NCBI GenBank assembly: GCA_958510825.1
Contig: OY294044.1
Coordinates: 69,638,095 to 69,702,094, forward strand
Origin: Brachypterus glaber
Taxonomy: Eukaryota > Arthropoda > Insecta > Coleoptera > Kateretidae
Direction of reading: 5' to 3'
DNA: 64,000 bases
Under the pieces are notes generated by a model. It was not told the origin of the DNA. It did no database searches and saw only the letters and a list, made by a program, of their open reading frames with translations. Each line of letters opens with the position of its first letter. Position 1 is the first letter of the stretch. The position numbers and the translations under genes are program-made. This document shows positions 11,665 to 22,704 of this stretch, piece by piece.

Positions 11665-12685
11665 TTTAACCAATAGTTATTTGCGATCCTAATAGAAGTA
11701 AATTAATTTTTCTTTGTGAGGTCTTATTTTGTGGACCAAAGAAAAACGATGAGGTTCCATTTTTTTCGAAATCGACATTTTAGCCGCGTCTGTTAGTTTG
11801 TAACATTAAGAATCAACATACAAAACCTTACAGGGAACAAACAATGAGATTCCACTAAAAACTGCGGTTGAAAATTTGAATTATTTACATCTTTGCAATG
11901 AATAAAAATGTTGGGTATACGTGAATTTTTTATTCGTGCCTGGATTTTACATGGGGTTCTAATGAATTTTTGATTGAGAAAATTACTCAGAAAGAACTCT
12001 AAATGTCATTAAAAACTATTTCAACAGAAGTTGCAAAACTTTAACTTTCGTTTTTCTCAACTTTTAAAAAATGGAACCCCATTGTTTTTCCACTGGACCC
12101 TCTATTTATATGCGTGACAATTCAAGAAATAATTTTTTATATATTAAAATTAAAAATAACAGTCTTGTGTCTAGATGTCCCCCTGCAGTAAGTCTCTGAG
12201 ACTTAGTGTCCTTGAGCCGTAAATCTTTTTTCAGTCTTTAGTTAAGGTTTTGTTTTTATTGATTTCACTAAGTATGCTCCATATAGTACTTTCCATTACT
12301 GTCGACTTTTTGATTAACTAATGTCAACTTACCTAGTGGTAGTAAGAAATAATCATTTGCTCTCCTAGTAGAGGTAAGTAAATTTTTCTGTGCGAGGTCC
12401 TATTTTGTGGTCCGAAGCGAAGATAAGGTCCATAAACATGACCGAACTCAGAAAAAACTTCCCTACGAGTAGCGCATAACGTTTTTCTCACTAAATTTAT
12501 AAAAAAAAATGATTTCTTAAATTGTCACACATATAAATGTCAAAAATATTATTAAAAATAAGATTTTAACTCCTTGGTAGTGAGGAAGCGTAATGCGCTA
12601 GTAGTAGGTAAGCTTTTTCTGACTTCAGTCATGTTTATGGACCTTTATGGACCTACTAGGAGGACAAATAACTATTACAAAAAAA
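11665..12685. repeat. Cluster of related inverted repeats
   Basis: A module starting AATAGTTATTTG and continuing to GAGGTCTTATTTTGTGG occurs forward at 11,672, again forward (diverged) at 12,351 and inverted ending about 12,680. The last two form a palindrome (12,351-12,680) whose arms also share CATAAACATGAC / GTCATGTTTATG. GTGACAATTCAAGAAAT (12,113) is an inverted copy of sequence at 12,515-12,530. An inner pair near 11,745 and 12,075 shares AATGGAACC and its complement. Confidence 0.6.
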
Positions 12686-13460
12686 AATATCTCAAAAAAA
12701 AACATTCCTAGAGACTAGATGACTTAAAAAACGTCACCTCTCAAAATTAAAATTATGAAACGTTTACTTATCAATTTTTTTTTGTGTATCGGCTATTATT
12801 TTTTTACTCCCCTAGGTGCCGTTTGGGGAACACTTAATTTTTTCGTAATTCTCTTCTTTGTAGTTTTTTTTTATTCATAAATTCCAAATTTTAATTTTGT
12901 ACCCTTTTTCTGAATCACCCTGTACACCACTTAAGCTATAGAATATGGTACTTAAAAATAGCACGGAACATCTTGTCAAAACCACTTATCCTCACGAATA
13001 TTTTTATAGATTTTTTATTCTTCTTAACCTTCTGTTAAAAAAGAATCATCATAAAAAAAAAACAAATATTTTACTGTGTTTGGAACATTATACTAATGTT
13101 TGTTTTAATTTTTCAATGTCAACTTTAATAAATAATATTTTTCTATATTTACAAATAAACCTGAAATATACTGAAGAAAAAAATATGCACCGAGTACGCC
13201 AACCTAGTGCACTGAAATGGTTTGCGTTGAGGTGCGTATACTATTTTTCCTACGACCTATTCAAAAATAGGCACTAACTACTAAGTCGTAGAAAAACAAA
13301 TATATCCTTTACTGCAAAAATAAAGAAAATCGAAATATATTTTCAAAAAAATTGAATTTATATTTATGTTTTTTATGTTTTATGTAGGTCATGAAATATA
13401 TTCATATTTTTTTTTGTTGAAATAACAACACTAGTGTAATTCAAGGACATTTCAAAAATA

Positions 13461-13509
<49 letters not shown>

Positions 13510-13518
13510 ATAATAATA

Positions 13519-13564
<46 letters not shown>

Positions 13565-14391
13565 TTATTTTAATTTAATTTTAATTTAAAGGGGGCAATT
13601 TTTTTAGGTTTTGAAGGAAGATTATTTGCATTTAAACTATGTCTATGTCTGTGCCAAATTAAAAAAACAAAGGAGACTGGTCGTTTTTGGCTGTACTGAG
13701 CCTATAATTTTTGGCAAATAACAGTACCTATCTACAAATATCTTATAAAATGTAATTCATTGTTATTACTTTTTATGTAATTTCCAAGTATTGTCAATAT
13801 ATTACCTTGAATATTAACTGTATTAATATATCCAATGATCTACTTTTTTTTCAATTTCAACATTAAAACTAAATAAACAGTTACAAGCATGTAACTTGAC
13901 AAAACATTAAACAATGGTGTTACTAGAATTTTTTTGGATGTCCGAGCTGTGAAACAAAAATTTTAAATTTGAAAATGAATGATTTTTCTAGCTATAAAAG
14001 TAATTAACTCTAAATTGTTTCAACTCTAGATTTCGATTTTTCCTACATTGGCATGACGGCGAAAAGTTAATGACTAGAAAAAAGATCATTAAGTGAAGTT
14101 TCCCAACTCGGAAGTTTATTTTTTCAACTCAGGAGTCATTGGAGGTTCACATTATCGTAAAAATAAAGGTGGGTAACTAGGTCAAAATTTGGTAAAACCA
14201 TTATTTTTTGAATAACTTAAACTACATATAGGTAAAGTTTATAAGTTTATAGAATGTATAAGCTATAGTATAGCTTAAAAATACATTCGTCAAATTATAA
14301 GCTGCTTTAATGCTAATTACTGCTTAACCATCCATAAGAGCTCAAAAAATATTGCAAAAATATAAGAGAAATGCCAAAATTTATTATTTTT
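12686..14391. other. AT-rich DNA, no gene seen
   Basis: It holds A/T runs, the string CACCCTGTACA at about 12,917 (a typical MITE end, no partner found) and a 110-codon frame (12,945-13,277) with no domain and strongly AT-driven composition. A microsatellite at 13,459-13,565 is listed separately. Confidence 0.5.
13459..13565. repeat. (ATT)n microsatellite with internal inversion
   Basis: About 16 ATT units switch to about four AAT units (13,509-13,520) and back to ATT, so the tract can fold on itself. Confidence 0.9.
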
Positions 14392-14603
14392 GCTTTCCAT
14401 TTTTGAAAATTTTCAAAATTTCGGGAAAACCTTGTATTCACGCAGTTTTTTTTTTGCTTGTTTTAGCGTTTTATGACGTTTTATGTCGATATAAATCAAT
14501 TTCGAGAAAAAAAAAATGTAGCTCGATCGGTCGATCGGTAGGTCGCGACCTACAGACCGACCGGTCGGTCTGTTCGGGAAATCTTATCAACACGATAACT
14601 TAA

Positions 14604-14930
14604 GAACGCTTTAAGCTAGAGACTTAGATACAGGTATCTTACCAAAAGTTCTCGCTCGGGATAGTTTTTGGTGAACATTGGGATGCGGCAAGGAGGGAAA
14701 ATGGAGAAAAATTAAAAAAAAAATCGAAAATTTAAAAATTGCTATATAGGGGATGTTCTAGAAGAAGAACGCTTTAAGCTAGAGACTTAGATACAGGTAT
14801 CTTACCAAAAGTTCTCGCTCGGGATAGTTTTTGGTGAACATTGGGACGCGGCAAGGAGGGAAAATGGAGAAAAATTTAAAAAAAAATCGAAAATTTAAAA
14901 ATTGCTATATAGGGGATGTTCTAGAAGAAC
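14604..14930. repeat. 163-bp tandem duplication
   Basis: GAACGCTTTAAGCTAGAGAC starts at 14,604 and again at 14,767, and the two units are nearly identical through GATGTTCTAGAAG. The repeated unit includes the first bases of the following palindrome, so the duplication probably arose after that palindrome inserted. Confidence 0.9.
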
Positions 14931-16346
14931 TTTTAAATGACATGACAACTTCCATTTTTTTTTCTTTTTGGAATTTGTTATATGAGCTCTAATTAAAAAA
15001 ATAAGACCAAAAACTAAACTAAAAATCGTTAGAGCCGTTTTTGAAAAAAAGGTGTTTTTTAGAAAATATCTCTGATATTTCACTCTACCATACTCGGTTT
15101 GCCCTCGATATCTCGGATTTTGACCAAACTTGGCATAGTGGTACCACTATGGTACCTAAGCACTCCATCCAAATTTTTTTCAAAACGGTCCATCCGTTCA
15201 CGATACCGGGTGTCCCACCAACCAGGTTCTTGACAAGTTATATCTCCGTTATTTGAAAAGGTATTTATTTTTTGTAAAAAATAGCGTTAAATGGGATCCA
15301 AAAAAGATTTTATTGACTTTTTCAACCCCCTCCTCCATTGCTTACTCACTCCCTTGTAACCACCCCACCCTCTGATTTTCAAATAACACCTTCCACCCCC
15401 ATTTTTATCTAAGAATATGAAATTACATTTCATTTTGAATTAAACCATGTATTATAAATAGTATCTTATTCTTTTAAGGGACTTCCAATAACAATTATTA
15501 TTTAGTAATAATAATGTCCCACCAGGTTTTAGACGGGCTATATCTCAGTTATTTAAAAATATAAAAAAATAAAAAAAAATAAAATTAAATTGGAGTCAAA
15601 GTAGAATTTACTGACATATGCAAAACTACCCCTTATTAACCCACCCTCTTGGAACCACCTCCAACTAGTTTTTTAAATAGTACTTCCCTATTTTACTAAA
15701 AAATATAAAAGCACATTTCATTTTAAATTTAACCAGAAATTTTTTCAAAAACTTACGTTAAATTGTTTTAAATACCACCCTTCTATTAATAAATAATAAT
15801 TGTTATTTAGAGCCCCTTAAAATCTAAGATACCACTTATAATAAATGGTTGAATTCAGAATAAAGTGCACTTTCATAGTCTTTAATAAAAATTAGGGAGT
15901 GTTATTTGTAAAATGGAAGTTGGGGGTAGTTTCAAGGGAGTAGGTAAGCAAGGGGCGATTTTGAATAAGTTAGTAAAATCTTCTTTGTCTTTGATTTAAT
16001 GCTATTTTTTGCAAATTTTAATACCTTTTCAAATAACGGAGATAAGCTATTTCAAGAATTTGGTGGGACACCCAGTATAGTGAACGGATGGACTGTTTTG
16101 AAAAAAATTTGGATGGAGTGCTTAGGTACCACTATGCCAAGTTTGGTCAAATTCGGAGACATCGAGAGCAAACCGAGTATGTTAGCCTGAAATATCAGAG
16201 ATATTTTCTAAAAAACACATTTTTTTCAAAAACGGTCTAACGATTTTTAAAATTTTGCTCTTATTTTTTTAATTAGAGCTCATATAACAAATTCCAAAAA
16301 GAAAAAAATGGAAGTTGTCATGTCATTTAAAAGTTCTTCTAGAACA
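14918..16346. mobile_element. Long palindrome (outer element of a nest)
   Basis: TGTTCTAGAAGAAC at 14,918 pairs with GTTCTTCTAGAACA ending at 16,346. The outer arms (14,918-15,203 and 16,078-16,346) are closely matched, sharing for example TGACATGACAACTTCC, TATCTCTGATATTTC and CATCCGTTCAC with their complements. The 76-codon and 63-codon frames in the arms are mirror translations and not genes. Confidence 0.85.
15204..16077. mobile_element. Inner palindromic MITE, ends TA|CCGGGTGTCCCACC
   Basis: The left end TACCGGGTGTCCCACC and right end GGTGGGACACCCAGTA face each other, each next to TA. The arms pair down to about 15,507 and 15,785. The loop (15,517-15,785) is itself a diverged direct copy of the left arm, starting GTCCCACCAGGTTTT and including CTCAGTTATTT and CCCACCCTCTTGGAACC. 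The element lies at the centre of the outer palindrome. Confidence 0.75.
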
Positions 16347-16615
16347 CCGTGGGGGTTTTTAAGGTTGCTGAAATTAATCTGATTATAAAAATGTTCTAAC
16401 TCCATCCGCACGGGGGTTAGGGGGTAAATATTTTTAAATGTTTTCAATATTTTCGTGAAAATTGGTATATAGGGGTTTTTGGGGTCGACAAAACTGAATC
16501 TGATAATTCAAATTTTCTAACTTCACCCCGGAGGGAGGGGGTGATTTTTAAATGTTTACAAAATTTAAGTGAAAATTGATATGTAGGCTAAAACTGAATC
16601 TGATAATGAAAAATT

Positions 16616-17085
16616 CTAATGAGCAAAAGTGTTCTGGCAAACATATATCATACAAATATACCTATGCGCAGTAGGGTTTGGTAGAATATATTTATGAGCA
16701 GAACTGTTTAATAATACATACGAATATGCAAAAATGTTCTGGCAAACATATACAAATATACTATGCGCAGTAGTTTTTGGTAAAACATATTTATGTGCAG
16801 ATGTGTTTAATAACACAAGAAAGAATGCACAAAAGTTTTCTGGCGAACAAGTTTTTGGTGAAACATATTTATGCGCAAAAGTGTTTAATAATACATACGA
16901 ATGTGCAAAATTTTTCTAGCAAACATATACAAATATACTATGCGCAGAAGTGTTTTTTGGAACATATTTATGCGCAGTACTGTTTGGTGAAAAATATCTA
17001 TGCGCAGAAGTGTTTAAGAATACATACGAAGCAAAGCATTCTGGTTAACATATACAAATATACCATGAACAGTAGTGTTTTTTAA
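16616..17085. repeat. Minisatellite, ATGCGCAGAAGTGTTT-type units
   Basis: Sub-units of about 35-40 bp alternate, built on ACATATTTATGCGCAG, GTGTTTAATAATACATACGA and TCTGGCAAACATATACAAAT. A higher-order period of roughly 110-120 bp is visible. It sits inside the composite element and is absent from its relative at 33.5 kb. Open frames on both strands are repeat translations. Confidence 0.85.
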
Positions 17086-17215
17086 ATATATACATTGTTT
17101 TCGTAAATATTATATATGGTTTTTGAGGTTGCTGAAAGTAAATCTGATAATAAAAAATCCATTTCACGCGCGGAGGTGAAAAATGGGAAAGCATTTTTAC
17201 TGGGCAGTGTATTTT

Positions 17216-18239
17216 ATCAAACATTTCAACAGGAGGTCTAATACGACTGAAAAGTACAATATAAGTTTTTAGCCATCGAGTATGAATGCAATACTTTACC
17301 TTTAGTTCCGAAGTAATTAATTAATTTTTACCATAATATATTCATTTTAAGAGTGTACGTTTTAAAGGATCTATGTGCCAAAATTAGATATTTTGAGTTA
17401 TACATGTAAAAAGAATCCTAGTATTATTAAAAATTATACCATAAAGGTTATATCAGTATCGATTTAAAATTTTTGGCAAATAGACCCTTTAGAACTTACA
17501 ATCTTCAACTGACGAAACTTTTCAGAATTACGAATTTTAATACAGAATCACAGGTTTGTGTAGGATTTAAAATTTTATTTTATATCATATACATCAAAAA
17601 TTTTAAAAAACTACTACTACTAAAGTTTATTTTTTTAAGGTATAGTTGTTTTAAACCTTCCCGCTTGTAAACAATCTCGAAATTACCATAGTAAGATACG
17701 GATGCGTCGTAAGCGAAATTATTAGGCCCAATTTATACAACCGTAAAACGTTGACGTGCCATTAACGAGAACAAAACAAAGGTTTATTCCTCTAAATTAT
17801 TGGAATAAAAGCGATTTTATAAACAAATTTTGTTTCTACAGGAATACAAAAGTGTTTTTAGCAACAGTTTTATCAATTCTTTTTTTTACACCAAAATATT
17901 ATAAAAACAAAGTAAGTAAACAAAAATTATAAATTTTGGTTATGTTGACATTCAAAACAAGCTACATGCTTCAGTGTAAATCGGACTTTGTGAAGTATTT
18001 AGCTGCAAATTTAAAATAACTAGCCCTTAAAAAAAACTTTAAGTACTACTGCTAAGTACTACTACTATTAAATAATATTTAATCTAAATTTAGGCTTGCC
18101 AACCTTCCTTTATTTTAAAAAACAATTCTTTGTTTTCTACTTCTGTCCATTGTCCTTCATTAAACCCTTAAAGGATGCTAAATATCCAAAGGATATTATC
18201 CTTTGAACTTGAAAAATGTGAGACATTTATTTATAATAC
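17216..18239. other. AT-rich DNA, no gene seen
   Basis: No recognised motif; a 65-codon frame at 17,473-17,670 has no support. Confidence 0.5.
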
Positions 18240-18470
18240 AGAAATGTAGAGGGACGAGGACCTTTTTTTTTCCTTAGTCATCAAATTTTCAAAAGAGCTT
18301 TTTTTTTGAGGTAAGGACCTTTTTTTTTAGTCAAATATTTTGAGGTGTGTTTTGTAAATATTTTCAGAAGAGTTTTTTTTTTCAAGGTGACAACCTTTTT
18401 TTTCTGGGGTTTGTTTTTCTTTCCGGGTTTTTTTTTTCAGAAAATTTCCATTTAATTGGGAAATTTTTTC
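18240..18470. repeat. Degenerate GGACCTTTTTTTT minisatellite
   Basis: Blocks of GAGGACC or AAGGACC plus a T run and TTAGTCA recur at about 18,256, 18,317 and 18,390. Related blocks occur at 54,390-54,480 and, reversed, at 56,830-57,140. Confidence 0.5.
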
Positions 18471-21027
18471 TTGCCCCCATCCCATCCCTGAATTATGTTT
18501 TTATGGGACGCACTATGTTTCCAAACCGAAAAAAAGTGTTTAAAAATATTTTTTTGATGATTTACATCTTAAAAGTTTTACTACACATAAATAACTATTT
18601 TTAAGTAAAAACTGAGTTTTAGCATTAAAGGTTTTAGGCAAAAAGGGTATTTTTAAAAATAAAAAATATAGTTATGGTTATTAGGGTGGAGGGTAGCTAT
18701 CTACATGCACTTAAGCCACTTATAGGCTAATTCATTTATACCTGATGGGGATTCATGCTTAAAGCGCCCTCCCGCTTTACGCTCCCTTACCCGCAACGCC
18801 TATACTTGGTCTACCCTCTTTAAGTTTCGTTACCCGCGGGGTCCATACTTTTTATATGAGTCACTATCACGTATTAACAGATCATACTTTAGCTGGGTTC
18901 ATTGTAGTACTTCCTTTGGTCGCAGCCATAGACAAAGAACATGGATGAGCTGTCATCTCAAGGTTATATACAAATTTACGAGTCATCCATTTTGATCGGA
19001 AGTTACGTCAGAAATCAGCCGGGAAATTTAAATTAGTGGGTAAAATGTAAATAAATAAACGACATAACCTTACTTTTTAATATTTTTATTATTTACTGTC
19101 AAAGTATATCATTCTGTTTCTGTGAAAATGCCCAAAAAGTGTGTCACGTAGTTCTTGAACATACCCCAAAAGAAAAACTTAAGTAAAAATTAGTACTTTG
19201 TGTGCATCACAATTCTCACAAAAAGAAAAACAATAAAAATCACCTACATTTTATCCTGTAGCACAGGCAGTTAATTGTTTTTATTAAGCATTAGGTATAT
19301 AAAATTTTATTTGGTTCTTATGTTATATTAAAAAAAATCAAACTTACCTAAAAAATATGATACTGCTGTCTGCAGGTAGCAGTCGTTTTATGTTTCTACA
19401 ACTTTTTATAAAACACGTCATTGCAAAGACTTTACTAGTTCTTTGAAAAAGCACTATAAAATATACAAAAAACACAGAAAGACTTTAAAAGTTCAAAAAC
19501 GCTATTATATAGTCATTAATAAAATAAAATGTTCACCCTTCTAGCACAAAACACCAACCGCGTAGAAAAAATAACAGAAAACCTCGAAAACAAACTCAAA
19601 CATACATAAATTAGGTTATGTTAACTTGTTGTACGAATATGTTAGAGGTGTGTGAAGAATTATATATTTAAATTACTGGTAAAAATAAATAAATATCTGT
19701 GTAGTATAACATATTGATTTAGTTTTTACATATGTATGTAACAAACTGTTGCAACATAACAACGACAAAAAGAAACTTTTACTGACTACTGAAGTGAAAT
19801 GGAAAGACACATCTCTAACAAAGAAAATATTCCTATCTAACGCAACACAGTGTTACCAACATAAAATATTTATTTTTTTACTTTATGTTGGACAATTGGA
19901 ATCAAAATGGAGGACGCATTTAGTCGGGACGCAGAAGTATGCGCAGACCGTCAAAAATCAATCTATTTGTTTATTTTGTCTATGGTCGCAGCACACTAGC
20001 CTCTCAAACATCCAATTCTTTGGATATATGTATCTAAAAAAAAAATTAACCCCTATTTCATACGCCTCTAAATAAACTAAATAAGTTAAATTTTACATCT
20101 GTATAGGAAATGGACTGGCGTTTAGACCCTAATTTACTAGAAACAAAACTAATGCATTTTTATAGCGCAGAATAGTCTATTTAATGCTTTTAAACGACTT
20201 TACGTTTATTTATAAAATTTCGTTTTTTCTTTTCGAATACCAAAATAGGGCTTGGGCAACATAGTGCGACGCATCTAACAGTATATGTATTAAAAATAAA
20301 CTTATAAAAAATTAAACACAATCTGCTTGTAATCGTATTAAAATAACTTGTAAATTTCACTTTAAAAAAATTAAATTTTAATCGCTTAAGGGATCTCCAT
20401 ATCTGTCGTATTATAATTTTAAAATATATGTCGAATAACAGTGATTTTTCTGTTTTCCATTAGATAGCTAATTTTAGATTTAATTTATTTAGGCACAAAA
20501 CATGCCAATGGACTGCATAATACTCTACCTATGGTTTCACGAGATTCCAGAAAAGGAGTTTCTTTCCAGAAACGAAGTTTCTCGTTTTGATTTCATAAAT
20601 TAAAACGGAATATTCTTGACTTTTTGACTAGAATTCAAGACGATTGTCTTGACTATTTCGCGACGATTAACTTGTTGTCTCGACTAAGGGAGTCCTGACG
20701 AATAACTTGCCTTAATTTACACGACTCATGACGTTTTGCATGAGTGTGAGGATCATGCTTCGAAACATCCCCACAGTAGACCAGACACGTTTTTGTTATT
20801 AAAAATTAGTTTTTATTTCAATAACTTATATAAAGGTTAATTAACATTTAATTATCTTAAAATTTAAACAATGAAATTAAATGTGTCAAAGAATTTAACA
20901 AATGAAATAAAATTTATCTGATTATTGATTAAAAGTCTTGAGTCCCGACGATATTTTAAATTACCCTTTTGTCTTGATTTTTTAACGAAAATAAAACAAC
21001 ATTCTCATGAATTTGGACTTTTTTCGT
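18471..21027. other. No gene seen; a few GC-richer patches
   Basis: 18,760-18,850 is C-rich (CGCTCCCTTACCCGCAACGC) but has no open frame. 18,900-19,020 and 19,860-20,000 share short strings in opposite orientation (TCTATGG next to GGTCGCAG), possibly decayed ends of one element. 20,545-20,581 has clustered TTCCAGAA and GAAGTTTC. 20,630-20,730 has repeated GACGATT and CTTG words. The 108-codon frame at 19,749-20,075 is unsupported. Confidence 0.45.
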
Positions 21028-21090
21028 TTTTTTTAATCGACTTCCAAAAAAAGTAGGAGGCTATCAACTGCTGATGATGATGATGTCAAT
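21028..21090. repeat. Widespread insect motif ATCGACTTCCAAAAA
   Basis: TTTAATCGACTTCCAAAAAA followed by AGGAGGCTATCAACT matches the copy at 57,299 (TTTAACCGACTTCCAAAAAG, then GAGGAGGTTATCAATTCG). I know this string as a very common, conserved piece in many insect genomes. A short GATGATGATGATG run follows. Confidence 0.6.
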
Positions 21091-21913
21091 GTTTTGACCC
21101 CCTCTCTCTCTAAATATTTGCACAAAAAAAGTCGGTTCCACCATAGACACGATATCTCTATTTTTTCAAATTATTACTCATAAAATACAACCTATGCCAA
21201 TTCCGGTCTAAATAATCTCCACTTAACTTTTGGTAAATTAATTTTTTTACACTTGCATATATTTTTTTGTGTTTCTTTTTTTTTCTATACAGGTTCTCTT
21301 GTCCAAAAGGTCCATCCAAGCTTTGACAATTTGTATAACATTTGTGATTACGTAAAACAAGTAACAAAAAATATTAAGATCATTTTTAGTGTTATATTTT
21401 AAAATTAATAATTGTCGTTTTAATTGATATTAAAAAATAAAATAAAAAGTTTGAAAAATATTTGTCTTCCGGACCCGTTTTGGAATTCTGGGTTCTAAAT
21501 AAGGCCCATATTATTTAAGGCCCTACTTTTAAAGTATCGAAAAATAAAGTTTTTAAAATAAAAATATTTATATAAAATTTAATTATTTATTGCTTTTTTA
21601 AATCTAAAATTAAATGAAAGATTTATTTCATCATCATCATCATCATCAGAAGCGGGACCACCCTAGCGGACTTTGTTATAAACCCGGAAAAAGACCCTGT
21701 CAAACAACTGAAAGTTTTGCTACTTATAAAATTAAAACAATATTTAAATTATACATAAAACACTAAACTAGCATTTAAAACAAAAACTAGAGTTTAACTG
21801 GAAAATAATTATTATTACTATTATAGTAGACACACTACCGCATTTATTGTCAATACTGTTCATAACACTTTGATGTTATGGCAATAAAATTTACAGTACT
21901 TTTAGTAGATATC
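21091..21913. other. Left flank of the retrotransposon; half of a palindrome
   Basis: GGCCCATATTATTTAAGGCC at 21,501-21,520 and the CTACTTTTAAAGT after it are an inverted match to ACTTTAAATGTAGGGC and GGCCTTATTAGG at 26,818-26,870. This suggests that the retrotransposon inserted into an older palindromic element. A (TCA)n run lies at about 21,628-21,648. Confidence 0.5.
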
Positions 21914-21927
21914 GGCTTATAATTAAT
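21914..21927 (+). repeat. Target site duplication, left
   Basis: GGCTTATAATTAAT here is repeated exactly at 26,797-26,810, immediately after the 3' tail of the retrotransposon. Confidence 0.85.
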
Positions 21928-22251
21928 AATTATACACGAGTGAGTGACAGTGAAGAGGTCAGACGTCGCCCAGCAGATTTCCATTGAGTAAGATTATTTT
22001 GGTATATAATTATTCTAACTAACATATGCTCACTTGTAAGCTTGCTTGCTAAGTGCTGCAGCCCTTTTCACACTGTGGACTTAAGCCAATTCCCACGAAC
22101 CGCTGAGGCTGGCGGTTTGGTGTGTTAAAGGTTCCCTGAGACCCCAACCACTAACAATTAGTGCTTAACACTACACCCCCCCCCCCCGCCCGGGGCCTCC
22201 CAGGCCCCCGAGAACTCTACTTCTATTTTTACTCCCGAATCAAAAATCACT
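21928..22251 (+). promoter_or_regulatory. Retrotransposon 5' UTR (likely internal promoter)
   Basis: Jockey-type elements carry their RNA polymerase II promoter downstream of the start site within the 5' UTR; that is family knowledge. Here there is no TATA box near 21,928. The region contains a C tract (about 22,173-22,186) followed by GCCCGGGGCCTCCCAGGCCC, which can form a GC hairpin just upstream of ORF1. Confidence 0.5.
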
Positions 22252-22704
22252 ATGGCTGATACCCCCGTAAAACCCAACAGCGACGCCACCATGGCAAATT
22301 TCCCAAATCAACAAATGTCCGTCTACCTCCAAGACCAAATTAAGGCCCAGGCAGAACACTACAAAATCCAAGCTGAACAACATAAAGAACAGCTTGAATT
22401 CCTTCAGACCCAATTAGCCACCGCAAACGAAACCATAAGCGGACTCCGAGAGGAAATTTCCCGCCTCTCCTCTCAAATAGGGACACTATTAGCCCAAAAA
22501 GACAAAACCCCCGCTCAAGAGCCCTCCGATGCCCCCGATCAATTCGAAACGGACATGTCCGTAGTAGAGACTGATTCGGACGCAGTCCGGTCCCCCATAG
22601 CCTCCCCGCGGAAGCGCCTAAACCGGCGCAGAAGGAGCCAGAAACACAAATTAAATTCAGACCACGAAAACAAACCCGCTAAGACCCAAAAAAACCCCCG
22701 GTAA
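22252..22704 (+). CDS. Jockey-like ORF1 protein, N-terminal part
   Basis: This is the first part of the RNA-binding (Gag-like) protein that would coat the element's RNA. The frame starts at ATG 22,252. A second in-frame ATG at 22,291 has a near-ideal context (GCCACCATGG) and may be the real start. Residues of about 25-85 have heptad-like spacing with many Q, E, K and L, a probable coiled coil for multimerisation. An acidic stretch follows, then a basic cluster (KRLNRRRRSQKHK) near residue 125. The frame stops at 22,702-22,704. Just before it, in a run of seven A and five C (about 22,687-22,699), the reading must shift by one base to continue into the next segment. The break is either a real mutation or a homopolymer error. 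Confidence 0.85.
   Translation: MADTPVKPNSDATMANFPNQQMSVYLQDQIKAQAEHYKIQAEQHKEQLEFLQTQLATANETISGLREEISRLSSQIGTLLAQKDKTPAQEPSDAPDQFETDMSVVETDSDAVRSPIASPRKRLNRRRRSQKHKLNSDHENKPAKTQKNPR

Larger units (their letters stand above)
14392..17215. mobile_element. Composite repeat element, copy 1 (interrupted)
   Basis: The left part (GCTTTCCATTTTTGAAAATT, CGATAACTTAAGAACGC, TACCAAAAGTTCTCG, TTGCTATATAGGGG) and the right part (GAATCTGATAA modules, then GGAGGTGAAAAATGGGAAAG and TGGGCAGTGTATTTT) match, in the same order, the 0.79-kb element at 33,511-34,297. In this copy the homology is interrupted by a 163-bp tandem duplication, a 1.43-kb palindrome (14,918-16,346) and a minisatellite (16,616-17,085). 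Subtracting these leaves about 0.75 kb, close to the uninterrupted copy. No coding capacity. GCTTTCCCATTTT at one end and its complement near the other could be short inverted ends. Confidence 0.75.

Noticed and set aside
12945..13277. 110-codon open frame
   Set aside because: Lys/Asn/Phe/Leu-rich composition expected from AT-rich DNA, no domain, no promoter or splice context.
14340..17210. Inverted repeats read as LTRs of a retrovirus-like element
   Set aside because: The repeats are inverted, not direct, and there is no gag, protease or integrase sequence.
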